Shown here one piece after another: positions 23,201 through 31,655 of a DNA stretch of 64,000 bases. The number at the start of each line of letters is the position of its first letter. Position 1 is the first letter of the stretch. Made by a program: the position numbers and the translations under genes. This DNA comes from Crotophaga sulcirostris (Eukaryota > Chordata > Aves > Cuculiformes > Crotophagidae): contig VYZB01000169.1 in the NCBI GenBank assembly GCA_013397455.1, positions 541,537-605,536 of the forward strand. The letters are read 5' to 3'. The notes below the pieces were generated by a model that worked only from the letters and a program-made list of their open reading frames with translations, ran no database searches and was not told the DNA's origin.

Positions 23201-25613
23201 TGGAAAGAAGGTTGTAGGGAGGTGGGTGCTGGTCTCTTCTCCCAGGTGACAGGACAAGAGGAAATGGCCTCAAGTCGCTCCAGGGAAGGTTTCAGACTAG
23301 ACATTAGAAAAATCTTCTTCACTGAAAGGGTTTCCAGGCACTGACAGAGGCTGCCCTGGGAGGTGGTGGAGTCACCATCCCTGGAGGTGTTTAAAAGTAT
23401 CCACCACAGCCAAAAGATGGGTGGATGAAGCACTTAAGGATACGGTTCAGTAATGGACAGGTTGGACTCGATGATCTCAAAGGTCTTTTCTAACCAAGCC
23501 ATTCTATCATTCTATGGGACGAGGGCAGACACCCACTCCCTGCCGTGTTGCACCGCCCGAGCCATCGGTGCACGAGCCACGCGGGACACGCTGCTTGCTG
23601 AACGACTGCCGTGCCCACCAGCTGCCAAATCCAAACACCAGCTGCCACGAAGGTGAGCCCATTACTCCTTACCCCCTCACACACAACCAAAAGAGCCGCA
23701 GCAGCCCCACAGCTCCAGGGGAACTGTGTTTTCCTGCCCCAGCAGCGTGGGCAGCCAGAGCGCGCGTTCCTGCCGCGGCACCGTGGCATGACCGGAAAAC
23801 CCAAACAAGCTCTTACACAACCCGTCACCGTGCCCACAAGACGCCCTGTACAAATGATGCCATTGTACAGCCTCAAAAAACAAGCCGACAGCCTGGCTGC
23901 AGCCCGGGGGCCGGGTCCCTGCAGGAGCCTGTGGGCATCTCCCACCGCACCTGCCTTGCACCAGCTCACCTAACCCAGCACCACCGGCACGGCTGGCAGC
24001 TCTGGCAGGGGGCACTGGGGCCAGCCAGGACCCAGTGCTGCCCCAGACCCAGCGAGGCTGTCTGTGCGTCCACCGCGAGGTGTCCGTGTCCCCATCCAGA
24101 GTGACGCTGGGAACAAGTGACTCCCTCAGACGGAAAGTTTACCGGGATGGTCAGCGTGCTGGCAGGAGGGAACGATCGGGCTTCTATTTTCAGCCTTTGC
24201 CTCTCCCTCCACAGAAAAACCCTCTCCAAACAAAACAAGCTGGAGTTTCAATGGAAAACCCAGCCGGGATAAGGACAAGGGGCTCCTCCCGAGGCTGTTC
24301 TCCCCATGGATCCCTCCTTCTCCCCACAGCATCACCTCCACCCGCACCCCTTCCCACAGGTGCTGTTCCCTGTTTGTGCCCGACACCCCCGGGACAGAAC
24401 GCCCCCCCTAGGGCCCTGGCAGAGCCTGGTGTCTCTGCACCTCGGTGGCAACGCTGGAGCTGATGTTTCAATGGGTTAATAAGGAGAAGCAGCTCCTCCT
24501 GGGACCGTTCACCCCATGGATCCCTCCCTGTCCCCACAGCATCACCTCCACCGGTTGCTCCCTGTTCCCACACCCCCGGGGCAGAACGACCCCCAGCCCG
24601 CGGTGTCCCCGCTCCTCGGGGACAATAGTGGAGTTAAGTTTCAATGGAGAAAAGCCGGGATAAGGATGAGCGGCTCCTCTCGAGCCTACTCACCCCACGT
24701 CCTTCTTCCCACAGCATCACCTCCACCTTGGCCCCCTTCCCACAGACAATGGTCCCCGCTGGTTGCTGCTCCCTGTTCACCCACCCAAGCCCTGCACAGC
24801 CCGGTGTCTCCTGCACACCTCGGTGCTGGTGGAGCTGAAGTTTCCATGGAAAACACAGCCGTTCACCCCGCGGATCCCTCCCTCTCCCCGGAGCATCACC
24901 TCCACCCGGACACTTTCCCTCTGGTCGCTGCTCCCTGTTTAGGACCCCCCCCCCCGGGGTCGAACGACCCCCTGACACCCTGGCAGAGCTGGGGGTGAGG
25001 TGGGGTGCCCACACCTCAAGTTCCAACGGGATAATAAGGACGAGGGGCTCCTCTAGAGACCGCTCACCCCGTGTTCCCCTCCCCATAGCATCGCTTGTCC
25101 CCACTGCGCCCCCCGGGGCAGAACGACCCCTGCCCGGTGCCCACACCTCGGGGACGGTGGCGGAGATGGTTCCAATGGGAAGAGAAGGACGAGGGGCTCC
25201 TCTCGAGCTCACTCACCCCATGTGCCCACAGCACCGCCCCCACCCAGAGCCTTCCCCACCGGCACCTGTGCTGATGCCGCAGCTCCAGCTGCAACGGGAT
25301 AACGAGGGCCCCCCCGGGACCCCTCACCCCCCGGCGGTGCCCGCACCTCGGTGACGATGGTGGAGCGGTACACGTCCCGGCTGTACTCCCAGCCGTCCAG
25401 GCACGGCTCCTGCTCCAGCGCCGCCAGCTCCACATCCGAGCCCGGCCGCAGCCCCAGCGCCGAGAAGTTGGCGAGGGCGGCCAGGCGGTAGCGGCGGCAG
25501 CGGCTCGGGGCGCCGCGCGGCCCCGCGGGGATGCTGTGCGCCCGCCACTCGCCGCTCAGGTTGGCGCCGCGGGGCACGGCGCACCGGTGCTCGGGGGTGC
25601 CGGCCAGGAACAC
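5133..25613 (-). CDS. SLC22A4: SLC22A4 (OCTN1), Na+-coupled ergothioneine/organic cation transporter; exons 1 (partial) to 9
   Basis: This is a spliced minus-strand gene of the SLC22 branch of the major facilitator superfamily, a 12-helix plasma-membrane carrier. Joined exons give the long glycosylated first extracellular loop, the GQLSDRFGRK signature after helix 2, the OCTN-specific P-loop GTEILGKS near residue 218, PESPRWL after helix 6, and ELYPTLVRN before helix 11. Exons 2-9 have the lengths known for mammalian OCTN genes. OCTN1 is preferred over OCTN2 (SLC22A5) because of [48 protein letters not shown] and the VKW end of exon 9, all closer to human SLC22A4. Its neighbour is PDLIM4, upstream in the same direction, as in mammals. 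Mammalian OCTN1 moves ergothioneine with Na+. The first roughly 40 codons are in an assembly gap and the terminal exon is unresolved. Confidence 0.93.
5269..6421 (-). other. SLC22A4: SLC22A4 intron 8
   Basis: The intron is bounded by a canonical GT donor at the exon 8 side and an AG acceptor at the exon 9 side. I recognised no repeat or nested exon. Confidence 0.85.
6422..6604 (-). CDS. SLC22A4: SLC22A4 exon 8
   Basis: This 183-nt exon has a CTCCAG acceptor and a CTGG|GTAAG donor. It encodes helices 10-11, including [19 protein letters not shown] and [13 protein letters not shown], both highly conserved in OCTN1. The Arg of LVRN is a conserved charged residue of the family. Confidence 0.96.
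6605..7223 (-). other. SLC22A4: SLC22A4 intron 7
   Basis: A short intron with canonical ends. Nothing further was recognised. Confidence 0.85.
7224..7438 (-). CDS. SLC22A4: SLC22A4 exon 7
   Basis: This 215-nt exon has a TTCTCAG acceptor and a GCAG|GTAC donor. It encodes helices 7-9: [17 protein letters not shown], then [24 protein letters not shown] and [19 protein letters not shown] and [11 protein letters not shown] are closer to OCTN1 than to OCTN2. Confidence 0.96.
7439..8416 (-). other. SLC22A4: SLC22A4 intron 6
   Basis: The intron has canonical ends (GTAAGG donor). Nothing repetitive was recognised apart from a short A-run at 8,161-8,171. Confidence 0.85.
8417..8517 (-). CDS. SLC22A4: SLC22A4 exon 6
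   Basis: This 101-nt exon encodes the end of the large intracellular loop and the start of helix 7: a Gln-rich [18 protein letters not shown] segment, then [14 protein letters not shown] second AG six bases into the exon could be used as an alternative acceptor, dropping Met-Gln; the longer form gives the 101-nt length usual in the family. Confidence 0.94.
8518..10498 (-). other. SLC22A4: SLC22A4 intron 5
   Basis: The intron has canonical ends. Open frames on both strands inside it have no domain features. No mobile element was recognised. Confidence 0.8.
10499..10625 (-). CDS. SLC22A4: SLC22A4 exon 5
   Basis: This 127-nt exon has a TTGCAG acceptor and a CACAG|GTATG donor. It encodes [19 protein letters not shown] and then [17 protein letters not shown], the start of the large cytoplasmic loop with the family motif PESPRWL. 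It ends on a complete codon. Confidence 0.96.
10995..11097 (+). mobile_element. CR1 LINE 3'-end fragment
   Basis: A short diverged copy of the CR1 3' end: TGGATGACCTGTAAAGGTCC followed by GAACCCAAACCATTCCATGA. It lies in an SLC22A4 intron, opposite to the gene's transcription. Confidence 0.7.
12606..12622. repeat. Homopolymer C17 (G17 in the SLC22A4 transcript)
   Basis: An uninterrupted run of 17 C on the plus strand lies in intron 4, just downstream of the exon 4 donor. Such runs are unstable and prone to sequencing length error. Confidence 0.9.
12661..12832 (-). CDS. SLC22A4: SLC22A4 exon 4
   Basis: This 172-nt exon has an AAACAG acceptor and a TGGTG|GTGAGT donor. It encodes the P-loop GTEILGKS, then [20 protein letters not shown] and [19 protein letters not shown]: helices 5 and 6. 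The P-loop is the hallmark that separates OCTNs from other SLC22 carriers. Confidence 0.97.
12833..15642 (-). other. SLC22A4: SLC22A4 intron 3
   Basis: The intron has canonical ends. I recognised no repeat or nested gene; a 72-105 residue open frame around 14,460-14,810 is without features. Confidence 0.8.
15643..15797 (-). CDS. SLC22A4: SLC22A4 exon 3
   Basis: This 155-nt exon encodes [20 protein letters not shown] and then [20 protein letters not shown]: helices 3 and 4. The acceptor is TTTTGCAAAAG, with A at -3 instead of the usual pyrimidine. The donor is CTGG|GTATGG. Confidence 0.96.
15798..17001 (-). other. SLC22A4: SLC22A4 intron 2
   Basis: This 1.2-kb intron contains a decayed mariner element (16,480-16,850) on the plus strand, opposite to the gene. 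Confidence 0.85.
16480..16850 (+). mobile_element. Decayed mariner (Hsmar1-like) DNA transposon, 5' part
   Basis: A TA at 16,478-16,479 is followed by TTAGGTTTGTGCAAAAAGAA, close to the terminal inverted repeat of mariner/Hsmar1-type elements. After a short leader, an ATG at 16,667 starts [15 protein letters not shown], matching the first residues of Hsmar1-type transposases. A frameshift follows, after which another frame gives [15 protein letters not shown], the next block of the same protein. Similarity fades after about 16,830 and no right-hand terminal repeat was found, so this is a truncated, dead copy with no catalytic domain. Confidence 0.75.
17002..17105 (-). CDS. SLC22A4: SLC22A4 exon 2
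   Basis: This 104-nt exon has a TCTTGCAG acceptor and a GACAG|GTAAC donor. It encodes [20 protein letters not shown] and then [14 protein letters not shown]: helix 2 and the start of the MFS signature loop. Confidence 0.97.
18707..18935 (-). mobile_element. CR1 LINE 3'-end fragment (antisense on plus strand)
   Basis: It begins with ATCATAGAATCATGGAATAG, the reverse complement of the CR1 octamer tail, and continues through CCATCCAGTCCCAACC and CCTGGCCTTGAACACCTCC. This is a textbook CR1 3' region in minus orientation, the same direction as SLC22A4. Confidence 0.93.
22997..23516 (+). mobile_element. CR1 LINE 3' region, about 520 bp
   Basis: The longest CR1 copy in the window. It includes CTGGAGAAGAGGAGGCTGAG, GGTGTTTAAAAG, GGTTGGACTCGATGATCTCA and a terminal pair of ATTCTATC/ATTCTATG octamers. 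It is 5'-truncated and has lost the open frame. Confidence 0.95.
24200..25345. repeat. Degenerate ~130-210 bp tandem array abutting exon 1 of SLC22A4
   Basis: Recurring blocks on the plus strand are CACAGCATCACCTCCACC (start near 24,328, 24,538, 24,713, 24,892, 25,087 and 25,230), a CCCCGGGGCAGAACGACCCC-type block, a GCACCTCGGTGG-like block, TTTCAATGGAA and GGATAAGGACGAGGGGCTCC. Anchor spacing is 210, 175, 179, 195 and 143 bases. The GCACCTCGGTG block is the exon 1/intron 1 boundary itself in the last unit (25,341-25,352). The minus strand stays open over much of the array, with a repeated [15 protein letters not shown] peptide, but it shows no sign of being a real protein. Confidence 0.8.
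25347..25613 (-). CDS. SLC22A4: SLC22A4 exon 1 (3' 267 nt; 5' part in assembly gap)
   Basis: Eighty-nine codons are visible, from [11 protein letters not shown] to STIVTE, with a GAG|GTGCGG donor. They encode the large first extracellular loop, with N-glycosylation motifs NLS and NFS and conserved cysteines in EHRC, SRCRRY and EPCLDGWE. Human OCTN1 has about 39 residues before [11 protein letters not shown], so the start codon and about 117 coding nt are missing. The loop is about three residues shorter than in human. Confidence 0.95.
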
Positions 25614-26166
25614 NNNNNNNNNNNNNNNNNNNNNNNNNNNNNNNNNNNNNNNNNNNNNNNNNNNNNNNNNNNNNNNNNNNNNNNNNNNNNNNNNNNNNNN
25701 NNNNNNNNNNNNNNNNNNNNNNNNNNNNNNNNNNNNNNNNNNNNNNNNNNNNNNNNNNNNNNNNNNNNNNNNNNNNNNNNNNNNNNNNNNNNNNNNNNNN
25801 NNNNNNNNNNNNNNNNNNNNNNNNNNNNNNNNNNNNNNNNNNNNNNNNNNNNNNNNNNNNNNNNNNNNNNNNNNNNNNNNNNNNNNNNNNNNNNNNNNNN
25901 NNNNNNNNNNNNNNNNNNNNNNNNNNNNNNNNNNNNNNNNNNNNNNNNNNNNNNNNNNNNNNNNNNNNNNNNNNNNNNNNNNNNNNNNNNNNNNNNNNNN
26001 NNNNNNNNNNNNNNNNNNNNNNNNNNNNNNNNNNNNNNNNNNNNNNNNNNNNNNNNNNNNNNNNNNNNNNNNNNNNNNNNNNNNNNNNNNNNNNNNNNNN
26101 NNNNNNNNNNNNNNNNNNNNNNNNNNNNNNNNNNNNNNNNNNNNNNNNNNNNNNNNNNNNNNNNNN
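25614..26166. other. Assembly gap (553 N)
   Basis: A run of 553 N hides the start of SLC22A4 exon 1 and probably its transcription start and proximal promoter. Flanks are extremely GC-rich and repetitive, which explains the gap. Any open frame drawn across it is artificial. Confidence 1.
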
Positions 26167-26290
26167 CCCTCCGCCCCGCAGCATCCCCGGTCCCTTCCCC
26201 CTCCCCACGCGCGTTTCCCCCGCAGCATCCCCGGCCCTTTCCAAGGAGGAGAGTTTTCTCTCTGCATGGAGAATATTTCACGGATTTATC
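26167..26290 (-). promoter_or_regulatory. SLC22A4: GC-rich 5' flank of SLC22A4 with a short direct repeat
   Basis: The block CCCGCAGCATCCCCGG occurs at 26,175-26,190 and again at 26,219-26,234 (44-bp spacing). It resembles the CACAGCATC anchor of the intron 1 array on the other side of exon 1. The region is promoter-proximal by position; no core promoter element can be called. Confidence 0.4.
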
Positions 26291-26399
26291 TCGGGATGTG
26301 CCTGTACCGGCCCCGTGCCCGCCATCCCATCCTCTCTTATCTCTTGAGGGTGTAATAAATAACAGAAAGTAATTTGCTGATCAGAAAGGAGAGAACCAA

Positions 26400-26910
26400 A
26401 AGGATGAGCTCACTGCTCCGAGCTTGGGAACCTCCTGTTCAGCAACAAAGGTAACGGTACAGGCCCGGAGTCACCTGGCCTGACAAGAAAAGACACAGGA
26501 CCATCCCAAGCAAGGCCATGTATCACCAACAATGTTTATGTTTCAGCTAATTTGAAACCAAGTTGCTTGAAACTGCCTGAAGTAAGCTAAACACCAACCC
26601 CATGTGGAAACCCTCACGAGACCTCTCCGAAAGGCTGCAACAAGACCCCAAGAAAGAACAACAAGGGGATCTGAAACTTCCCCTTTATCTCCTGAGGGGA
26701 TCTGGAATTTCTTCCTTATCACCACACAGCCCCCCCCATGGTGCAAGGCGCCATGAGGCCTGGCAACAGCTACTCAACCCCCCTTCCTTCCCCCTGCATG
26801 CCTGTAGGGAGACAGCTGGCTGAATACCTAAACTACATTAAAGGTTATACAAAAGGCCTATATTTATTTTGCTGAAATCCTGCATCAAGTGATTCTGTGG
26901 TTCTATGATG
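26400..26910. repeat. Possible old interspersed repeat (LTR-like), unclassified
   Basis: The texture differs from both flanks, and a TATTTATTTTGCTG segment is followed by GATTCTGTGGTTCTATGAT, which resembles avian retroelement tails. I could not match it to a named family, find terminal repeats or see a target-site duplication, so this is a weak call. Confidence 0.25.
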
Positions 26911-27458
26911 AAGATGGGTGAATGCCGTCGCACAGCGCGCTCTGCGGGAGCTGGGCAAGCCCAGTGCCACGGGAATGGGGAATGGACAGGAAATGGGAGC
27001 AGCTTTCACTCAGCTGTGAGCTGGGGGGCTGGGGGGGTTGGCAGGAGTGAGGACCTCTCCCCCCCCAGCAGCAGCACCCCATGGAACGCAGGCAGAGCCC
27101 CTCGTACACACTGGCACCGGGAAAAATAAAGACGCAGCTTTAGAAATCAAATGTACTCCCAGCCCCTGAAAACCCATCATTATCTGCTGCTCAGGGGTGT
27201 TTACACAGCTCACAAGGGCAGCAGTGCCTGCTCTGAAGGAGCCTATCGCAGCTCTGGCCTCAGGAGAGGAGCTTTTTATACTCCAGATTCCTGTCTGTTA
27301 ACTATTATTGCTCTACACGTGACTCTTGGCTTTGCCTGGAGGAAGATGTGGAGACAGCTGGTAAAGCCATTCTGGAGACCTGAGCAACGCTGTCATCTTC
27401 TGAAATAACCCAAGGGGCACTCAGAAACCCCGCGGTGTTTAAAATAGGCACAACCTGT

Positions 27459-27500
27459 GGCACAGCTCCCTGGGGTGGCACAGCTCCCTGGGGTGGCACA
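27459..27500. repeat. 18-bp direct repeat, about 2.3 copies
   Basis: The unit GGCACAGCTCCCTGGGGT is present twice in tandem, followed by a partial third copy (GGCACA). Confidence 0.85.
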
Positions 27501-27904
27501 GTTTGGCCGTGCAAGGCTGAGGATGCTGTGCCGGCAGCGGGCGAGGGCGGTGGGGGCAGGCAGGGAAGCATCTCTCCAGGGATGCTCAGGGGGTTGTGTG
27601 GGTGTGTGGGTGCAGTGGGGGTGGAGGCACCGAGCAGGGGGTGATGGCTGCAGCAGTGAGGGTTTGGACACCTCCTGCCTGGAGGGGGGCTGGAGGTGAC
27701 AACTGGATGCCTGGCCTGAACCACCCCCCAGCCAAAGCTGTCCCCAGAGATAAGAGTGGAGCAGGAGCTGGGGTGGGGGTGATTCAGGCAGATCAGGGGC
27801 TCACAGGCAGCAGCATCAGCCTGCCCTGCCCTGCCTGCTGTGCAACAACCACAGTAAAGACAGGCAACACACGCCTGCTCCCACGGGGAAAGAAGGAATT
27901 GGGA

Positions 27905-28080
27905 GTGCATTGTCTGAAGCATTAATGTTAATGCAGTCTTAATAATTATTCAGCCAACAGTAATTGTTTACAGGGGAATAATTTACAGCGCTCATAAATA
28001 ACTGTGGTTAGACTGCAGATTTAGCGCATCGAAAGGAAGTGGTAGGCATGTGTGATATACTCTGGTTTACAGATCCTTAA
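27905..28080. promoter_or_regulatory. Candidate regulatory element upstream of SLC22A4
   Basis: An AT-rich block in GC-rich surroundings, about 1.7 kb upstream of the gap. It contains homeodomain-type TAAT cores, a forkhead-like TGTTTAC (27,965-27,971) and a RUNX consensus TGTGGTTA (28,003-28,010). RUNX1 is reported to act on human SLC22A4 through an intronic site, but this is a different position. Conservation was not tested. Confidence 0.35.
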
Positions 28081-31000
28081 TGTATTATAAATTTCATGTA
28101 CTTAACGTGAAAGCACCAAGGGGCTTTCTCTTATATCTACATAAATCAGTATTTGCAGAAGCACCTCGCGTTCTGCCCCAGCACCACGAGCTGCTGTGCA
28201 GTCCTCTTAGCCCAGAGCGACACCGCTCTCCTGGCAGCCTTTGCTGGGTGCTGCCCACGTTGCAAACCCTGCTTCTCATCCAGCATCAGGGATGCTTCAA
28301 CCCAGGCACGGAGCTTATGGAAAACATGCAGTGGCCAGTAAATGGCTCAGTTGGTTGTGGAGCAAATTTACTATAGAGGAAGGACCAGTCCTAGTTCTCC
28401 CAAATGGCCCTTCTGAAAGCAGCCAGTGCATTTCACTAGAGCTTTCTAAAACACGCTTTCAGCCATGAGATGAAGAGCAGAGTGTGGGAAATGAGGTCGG
28501 AGAGATTCCTGTAAAGTGAATTCAGATGCTGAGGAGCTGGCAGAGCAAAGACAAGTACCTCTGTCAGATGGGGAGAGGGAGTAATTCTTCGAATGGCTGA
28601 GAAACCACTTATTGTGCAAATGTTGTTTGTTTGGTTTTTTGTTTGTTTGCAAACAGATTCTCTAACTTGGCATAAATTGGTCAGGCTTCTGGTCTTCTCT
28701 GAGTTAGGGTGGTTACTGTCCATGGCAGCTCTGCTCTCCCTCTCGAGGGATCCTCTGCCTTGGTGAGACTACTGTGTCACCCTCCCTGTAGGCATCTCGA
28801 GGGCTGGCAATTAAGAAAACGTGATAATTTAGGGTTTTGTAATTCCGTGCTGTTTGTGCAGCACTCGGATCATGTGGAAGCTTGCTTATTCACAGGGCAA
28901 AGCACAATCCATGCTGTAAGTGTTTGCTGAGTCTGCAGAGTGTCCTCCAAGGGGCTGCACGCCCTGGTGCTGGAGCACGTGGGCCACCTGGCTCGAGCAC
29001 AGTGTGGCCGTGCCCTGCCCCACACCCTGGACCTGCACTCCTGCCTCCTCCCCCTCTGCCCTGGAGCTGCTGGTCCTGTCCAACAGGGTCACGTCCTGCT
29101 GGACCCACCACACCTGGGGAAAACTTCTCTCTGGCAGCTCTTGAAAAGGCTCTTGGCTCATTTCAGCCTTTCTGGTGTCCCGGCAGCGCAATGTGACTGT
29201 ACAGGGCCATGGAGCAGGACTGAGATCGCCCCGTGCACTGCTCACTTGAAAACATATTAATTTACAGGACTTAGAGATCTTAAGGGCAGTTGTAGCTATC
29301 ACTTCCCAGTTCCTGGCAGTGGTGTGTCCACTTTTCCCCTCCTAAGCAGAGCTGAGCAGACAGCACTCAGCGCGATGATTTTTCAGGTGATCGTACTTGT
29401 GGTAGGAATCCCGTAAAAGAGATGGACAGGGTGCCTGCCTGTACCCTGTGTTTGAGAATCTGGGATAAAACCCCCTCCAAAACAGGCCTACTCAAGTGCA
29501 GTCAGCTTTCTCAAGACCACCCACCACTCACCAAGGACCTAGATCATTTTACCTGGTGCAGTGTCACCCTGGTCAGGTAAGAGCCAGCCCACGCTTCCAC
29601 TGCAGCAGGAGCAGATGCTTTGAGGTGCCCTGCAGAGCTCAGCACTGAGGAGCAGCACCAGTGCCCTGGGCAGCACCACCCCCTCCTGCTTCCCTTGCCC
29701 CTCAGCCTTTGGGTCAGGGCACAAAGATGATGTGGGTCAGAGCAGGCAGGGCTGCATCAGAGCAAGGGAAGGCAAGGGATTCTGCTGGAGAAGAGACGGG
29801 GTGTCCGACAGCACCCAAGAGCCCAGGGGACGGGCTCAAACCCATCGCTGTGGCTTTGTAAGCCTCTCCTCTCCCGGAGCAGCCTTTGCCAGAGGTTCCT
29901 CAGCAGCGCTGCCCAGGTGGATTGCGTTGTTCCCACCGGGGAACCACCCCGCGATGCGAGAATCCTCACAGCGCAGGATCCCACCCCGCCCGAAGCCGCT
30001 GGATATTTCGGTTTCCATCACTAGATGGTGCAGGAGACAACGAGCTCGGGGAATGAGCCTGGGGAAGCTGGGAGTCTCCATCGTGAGGCTCCCTCAGACG
30101 CTTCCTGGGAGGGATGTGGGTGGCTGGAGCTGCCTGGGGACAGAAGCGGGGACCAGGTGGCCTCCTGAGGTCCCTCCAGCCGGCTTATCCAGCGAGGGTG
30201 CTCAGCATCCCTCAGCATCCCCGTCCCGCAGTGCCACAACCGGGGGACTCCTCCACACCAGTCAGCTCAGGGAGGACAGACAATGGCCACTGCCCTCCCG
30301 ACACCCCTCGCATTTGATAGTGAAGAGCTAAGGTGTTTCTTCCAAAGAAGTGGTTGTTTTCATCAATGGAGCCAAAAGCCTGAGGTGCCCTGGAGCAGCG
30401 CCTGCACAGCGAGCGGTGCCGTTCAGTGCCCGGTGCAGCAGCCCTGGCTGCAGACCAGCTCCCTTCCACCAGCTCTCCCTGCATGAAAGAACTGCTTTAG
30501 GACCACGTAAAAACTCAAAATCTTTAAATATCCCAGTGCGAGACGCGGCTCCTGGACTGGCAGAGATCTGGGGGTGCCCCCCCTGTGCTTTCCCAGGGAG
30601 AAAAAGAGGCAAAATAAGTTGCAGACAAGCGCCCTTGCAGTCAGGAGCAGTTTTGTCTGTTTTATTATATGTGTGGGGAATATTTTTTTCCCAGAAGTAA
30701 TTAAAATAGCCTCTTTCACACATGAGAAAGGGAGGAGAGGGAACTTTTCCAAAAAGGCCTCTTTCCCTCTACCTCCCTACCCCTGGCACAAGGACTTTTA
30801 TGCCAATACAAATGGACCCGCTGAGATTTTTTTTTTTTTAAGGTCCCTGGGGCAGCCATCCAACAACAAAAGCAAAGTTAAACAACTCCAAACAAAAGCA
30901 GGAGAATAAATGGGGTGTGGTGGTGGAAATAATGCCTGGCTAAGTAGGAAAATTTAATGATGATACATGGAAAAAGTTAAACAATTAGAACTTGAATCAG

Positions 31001-31264
31001 GTTGGCTGCGGTCCCACCTCATTTAGTTAATAAACGGTGCCCTTACTCGCCTTTGATCTTGTGTGTCATTTATTCCAAAGCAGTGAGGAGCCTGGAGGAG
31101 GCTCCTGGGACTGGGCAGGGCAGAGGGTGGCTGCTGCCATGGGCCAGGGCTGCCACAGGGCCAGTGGGGGGCTCGGAGGGGCCCCAGCATCACCTGGGTG
31201 CCCTGCCCCCCCCCTTCAGCCTCACACCTGGGGGTCGCCCTGCAGAGCTCAGCCCTGGGACTAA

Positions 31265-31395
31265 ATCACAGAATGGTTTGTGCTGGAAGGGACCTCAAAA
31301 TCCATCCAGGGGCCCCTCCCACTGGATCAGGGGGCTCCAAGCCCCATTCCACCTGGCCCTGAACACCTCCAGGGAGGGGGCACCCATTGGTGGGA
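31265..31395 (-). mobile_element. CR1 LINE 3'-end fragment (antisense on plus strand)
   Basis: ATCACAGAATGGTTTGTGCT begins the reverse complement of a CR1 3' end and continues through GGAAGGGACCTC, CATCCAGG and CCTGAACACCTCCAGGG. It lies just beyond the PDLIM4 poly(A) site. Confidence 0.88.
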
Positions 31396-31649
31396 GAATG
31401 TACCAGCATGGTGGCTGCTAAATATTGCTAATAAACACAGGGCAAACCTCACGCAGGGCTCTCAATGCAGAATGCTGTGAGAAGTTCAGGTCTCCACCTC
31501 CGAGACTCCTGTTCAAGTGTATCCAGCATCCTCCTTACCTGGATGTTGAGGGAACCCCTCATGTGCAGGTTCTGCCGCAGGAAAGACCCAACTAGGGACC
31601 GGGCAAAGACTGAGCTAAATAACACAAGGCATCAAACTGACAATACAAT

Positions 31650-31655
31650 TTTATT
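31650..31655 (-). promoter_or_regulatory. PDLIM4: Probable PDLIM4 polyadenylation signal
   Basis: The minus strand reads AATAAA, followed by a GT-rich stretch (TTGTATTGTCAGTTTG). Cleavage would be near 31,625-31,635. The position 2.3 kb after the PDLIM4 stop fits a long 3' UTR. Confidence 0.6.

Larger units (their letters stand above)
17106..25346 (-). other. SLC22A4: SLC22A4 intron 1
   Basis: This 8.2-kb intron is the largest of the gene. It contains two CR1 fragments (18,707-18,935 antisense; about 22,997-23,516 sense), GC-rich unique stretches, and at its exon 1 end a tandem array of about 200-bp units (about 24,200-25,345). Open frames of up to 196 codons here have no domain features. 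Confidence 0.85.
26291..31264. other. Intergenic region between SLC22A4 and PDLIM4
   Basis: This spacer of about 5 kb carries a possible old interspersed repeat (26,400-26,910), a small 18-bp direct repeat (27,459-27,500) and an AT-rich block with transcription-factor-like sites (27,905-28,080). I see no supported gene; open frames around 28,880-29,300 and 29,730-30,330 lack domains and start context. Confidence 0.6.

Noticed and set aside
24634..25212. 192-codon minus-strand frame with repeated peptide in the intron 1 array
   Set aside because: It is produced by the GC-rich tandem repeat, has no known domain, and lies within an SLC22A4 intron. It is kept only as a repeat observation.
5133..25613. 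Assignment of the transporter gene to SLC22A5 (OCTN2)
   Set aside because: Several diagnostic segments (exons 6-9) are closer to SLC22A4, and the position next to PDLIM4 fits SLC22A4. A phylogeny would settle it.
25209..26372. Five long open frames (241-352 codons) on both strands around 25,209-26,372
   Set aside because: Most of their length is the 553-N gap. Only the 89 codons of SLC22A4 exon 1 on the minus strand are real.
28882..29302. Overlapping open frames on both strands (up to 138 codons) in the SLC22A4-PDLIM4 spacer
   Set aside because: Overlap in several frames reflects a GC-rich, stop-poor stretch; no domain or splice signal.
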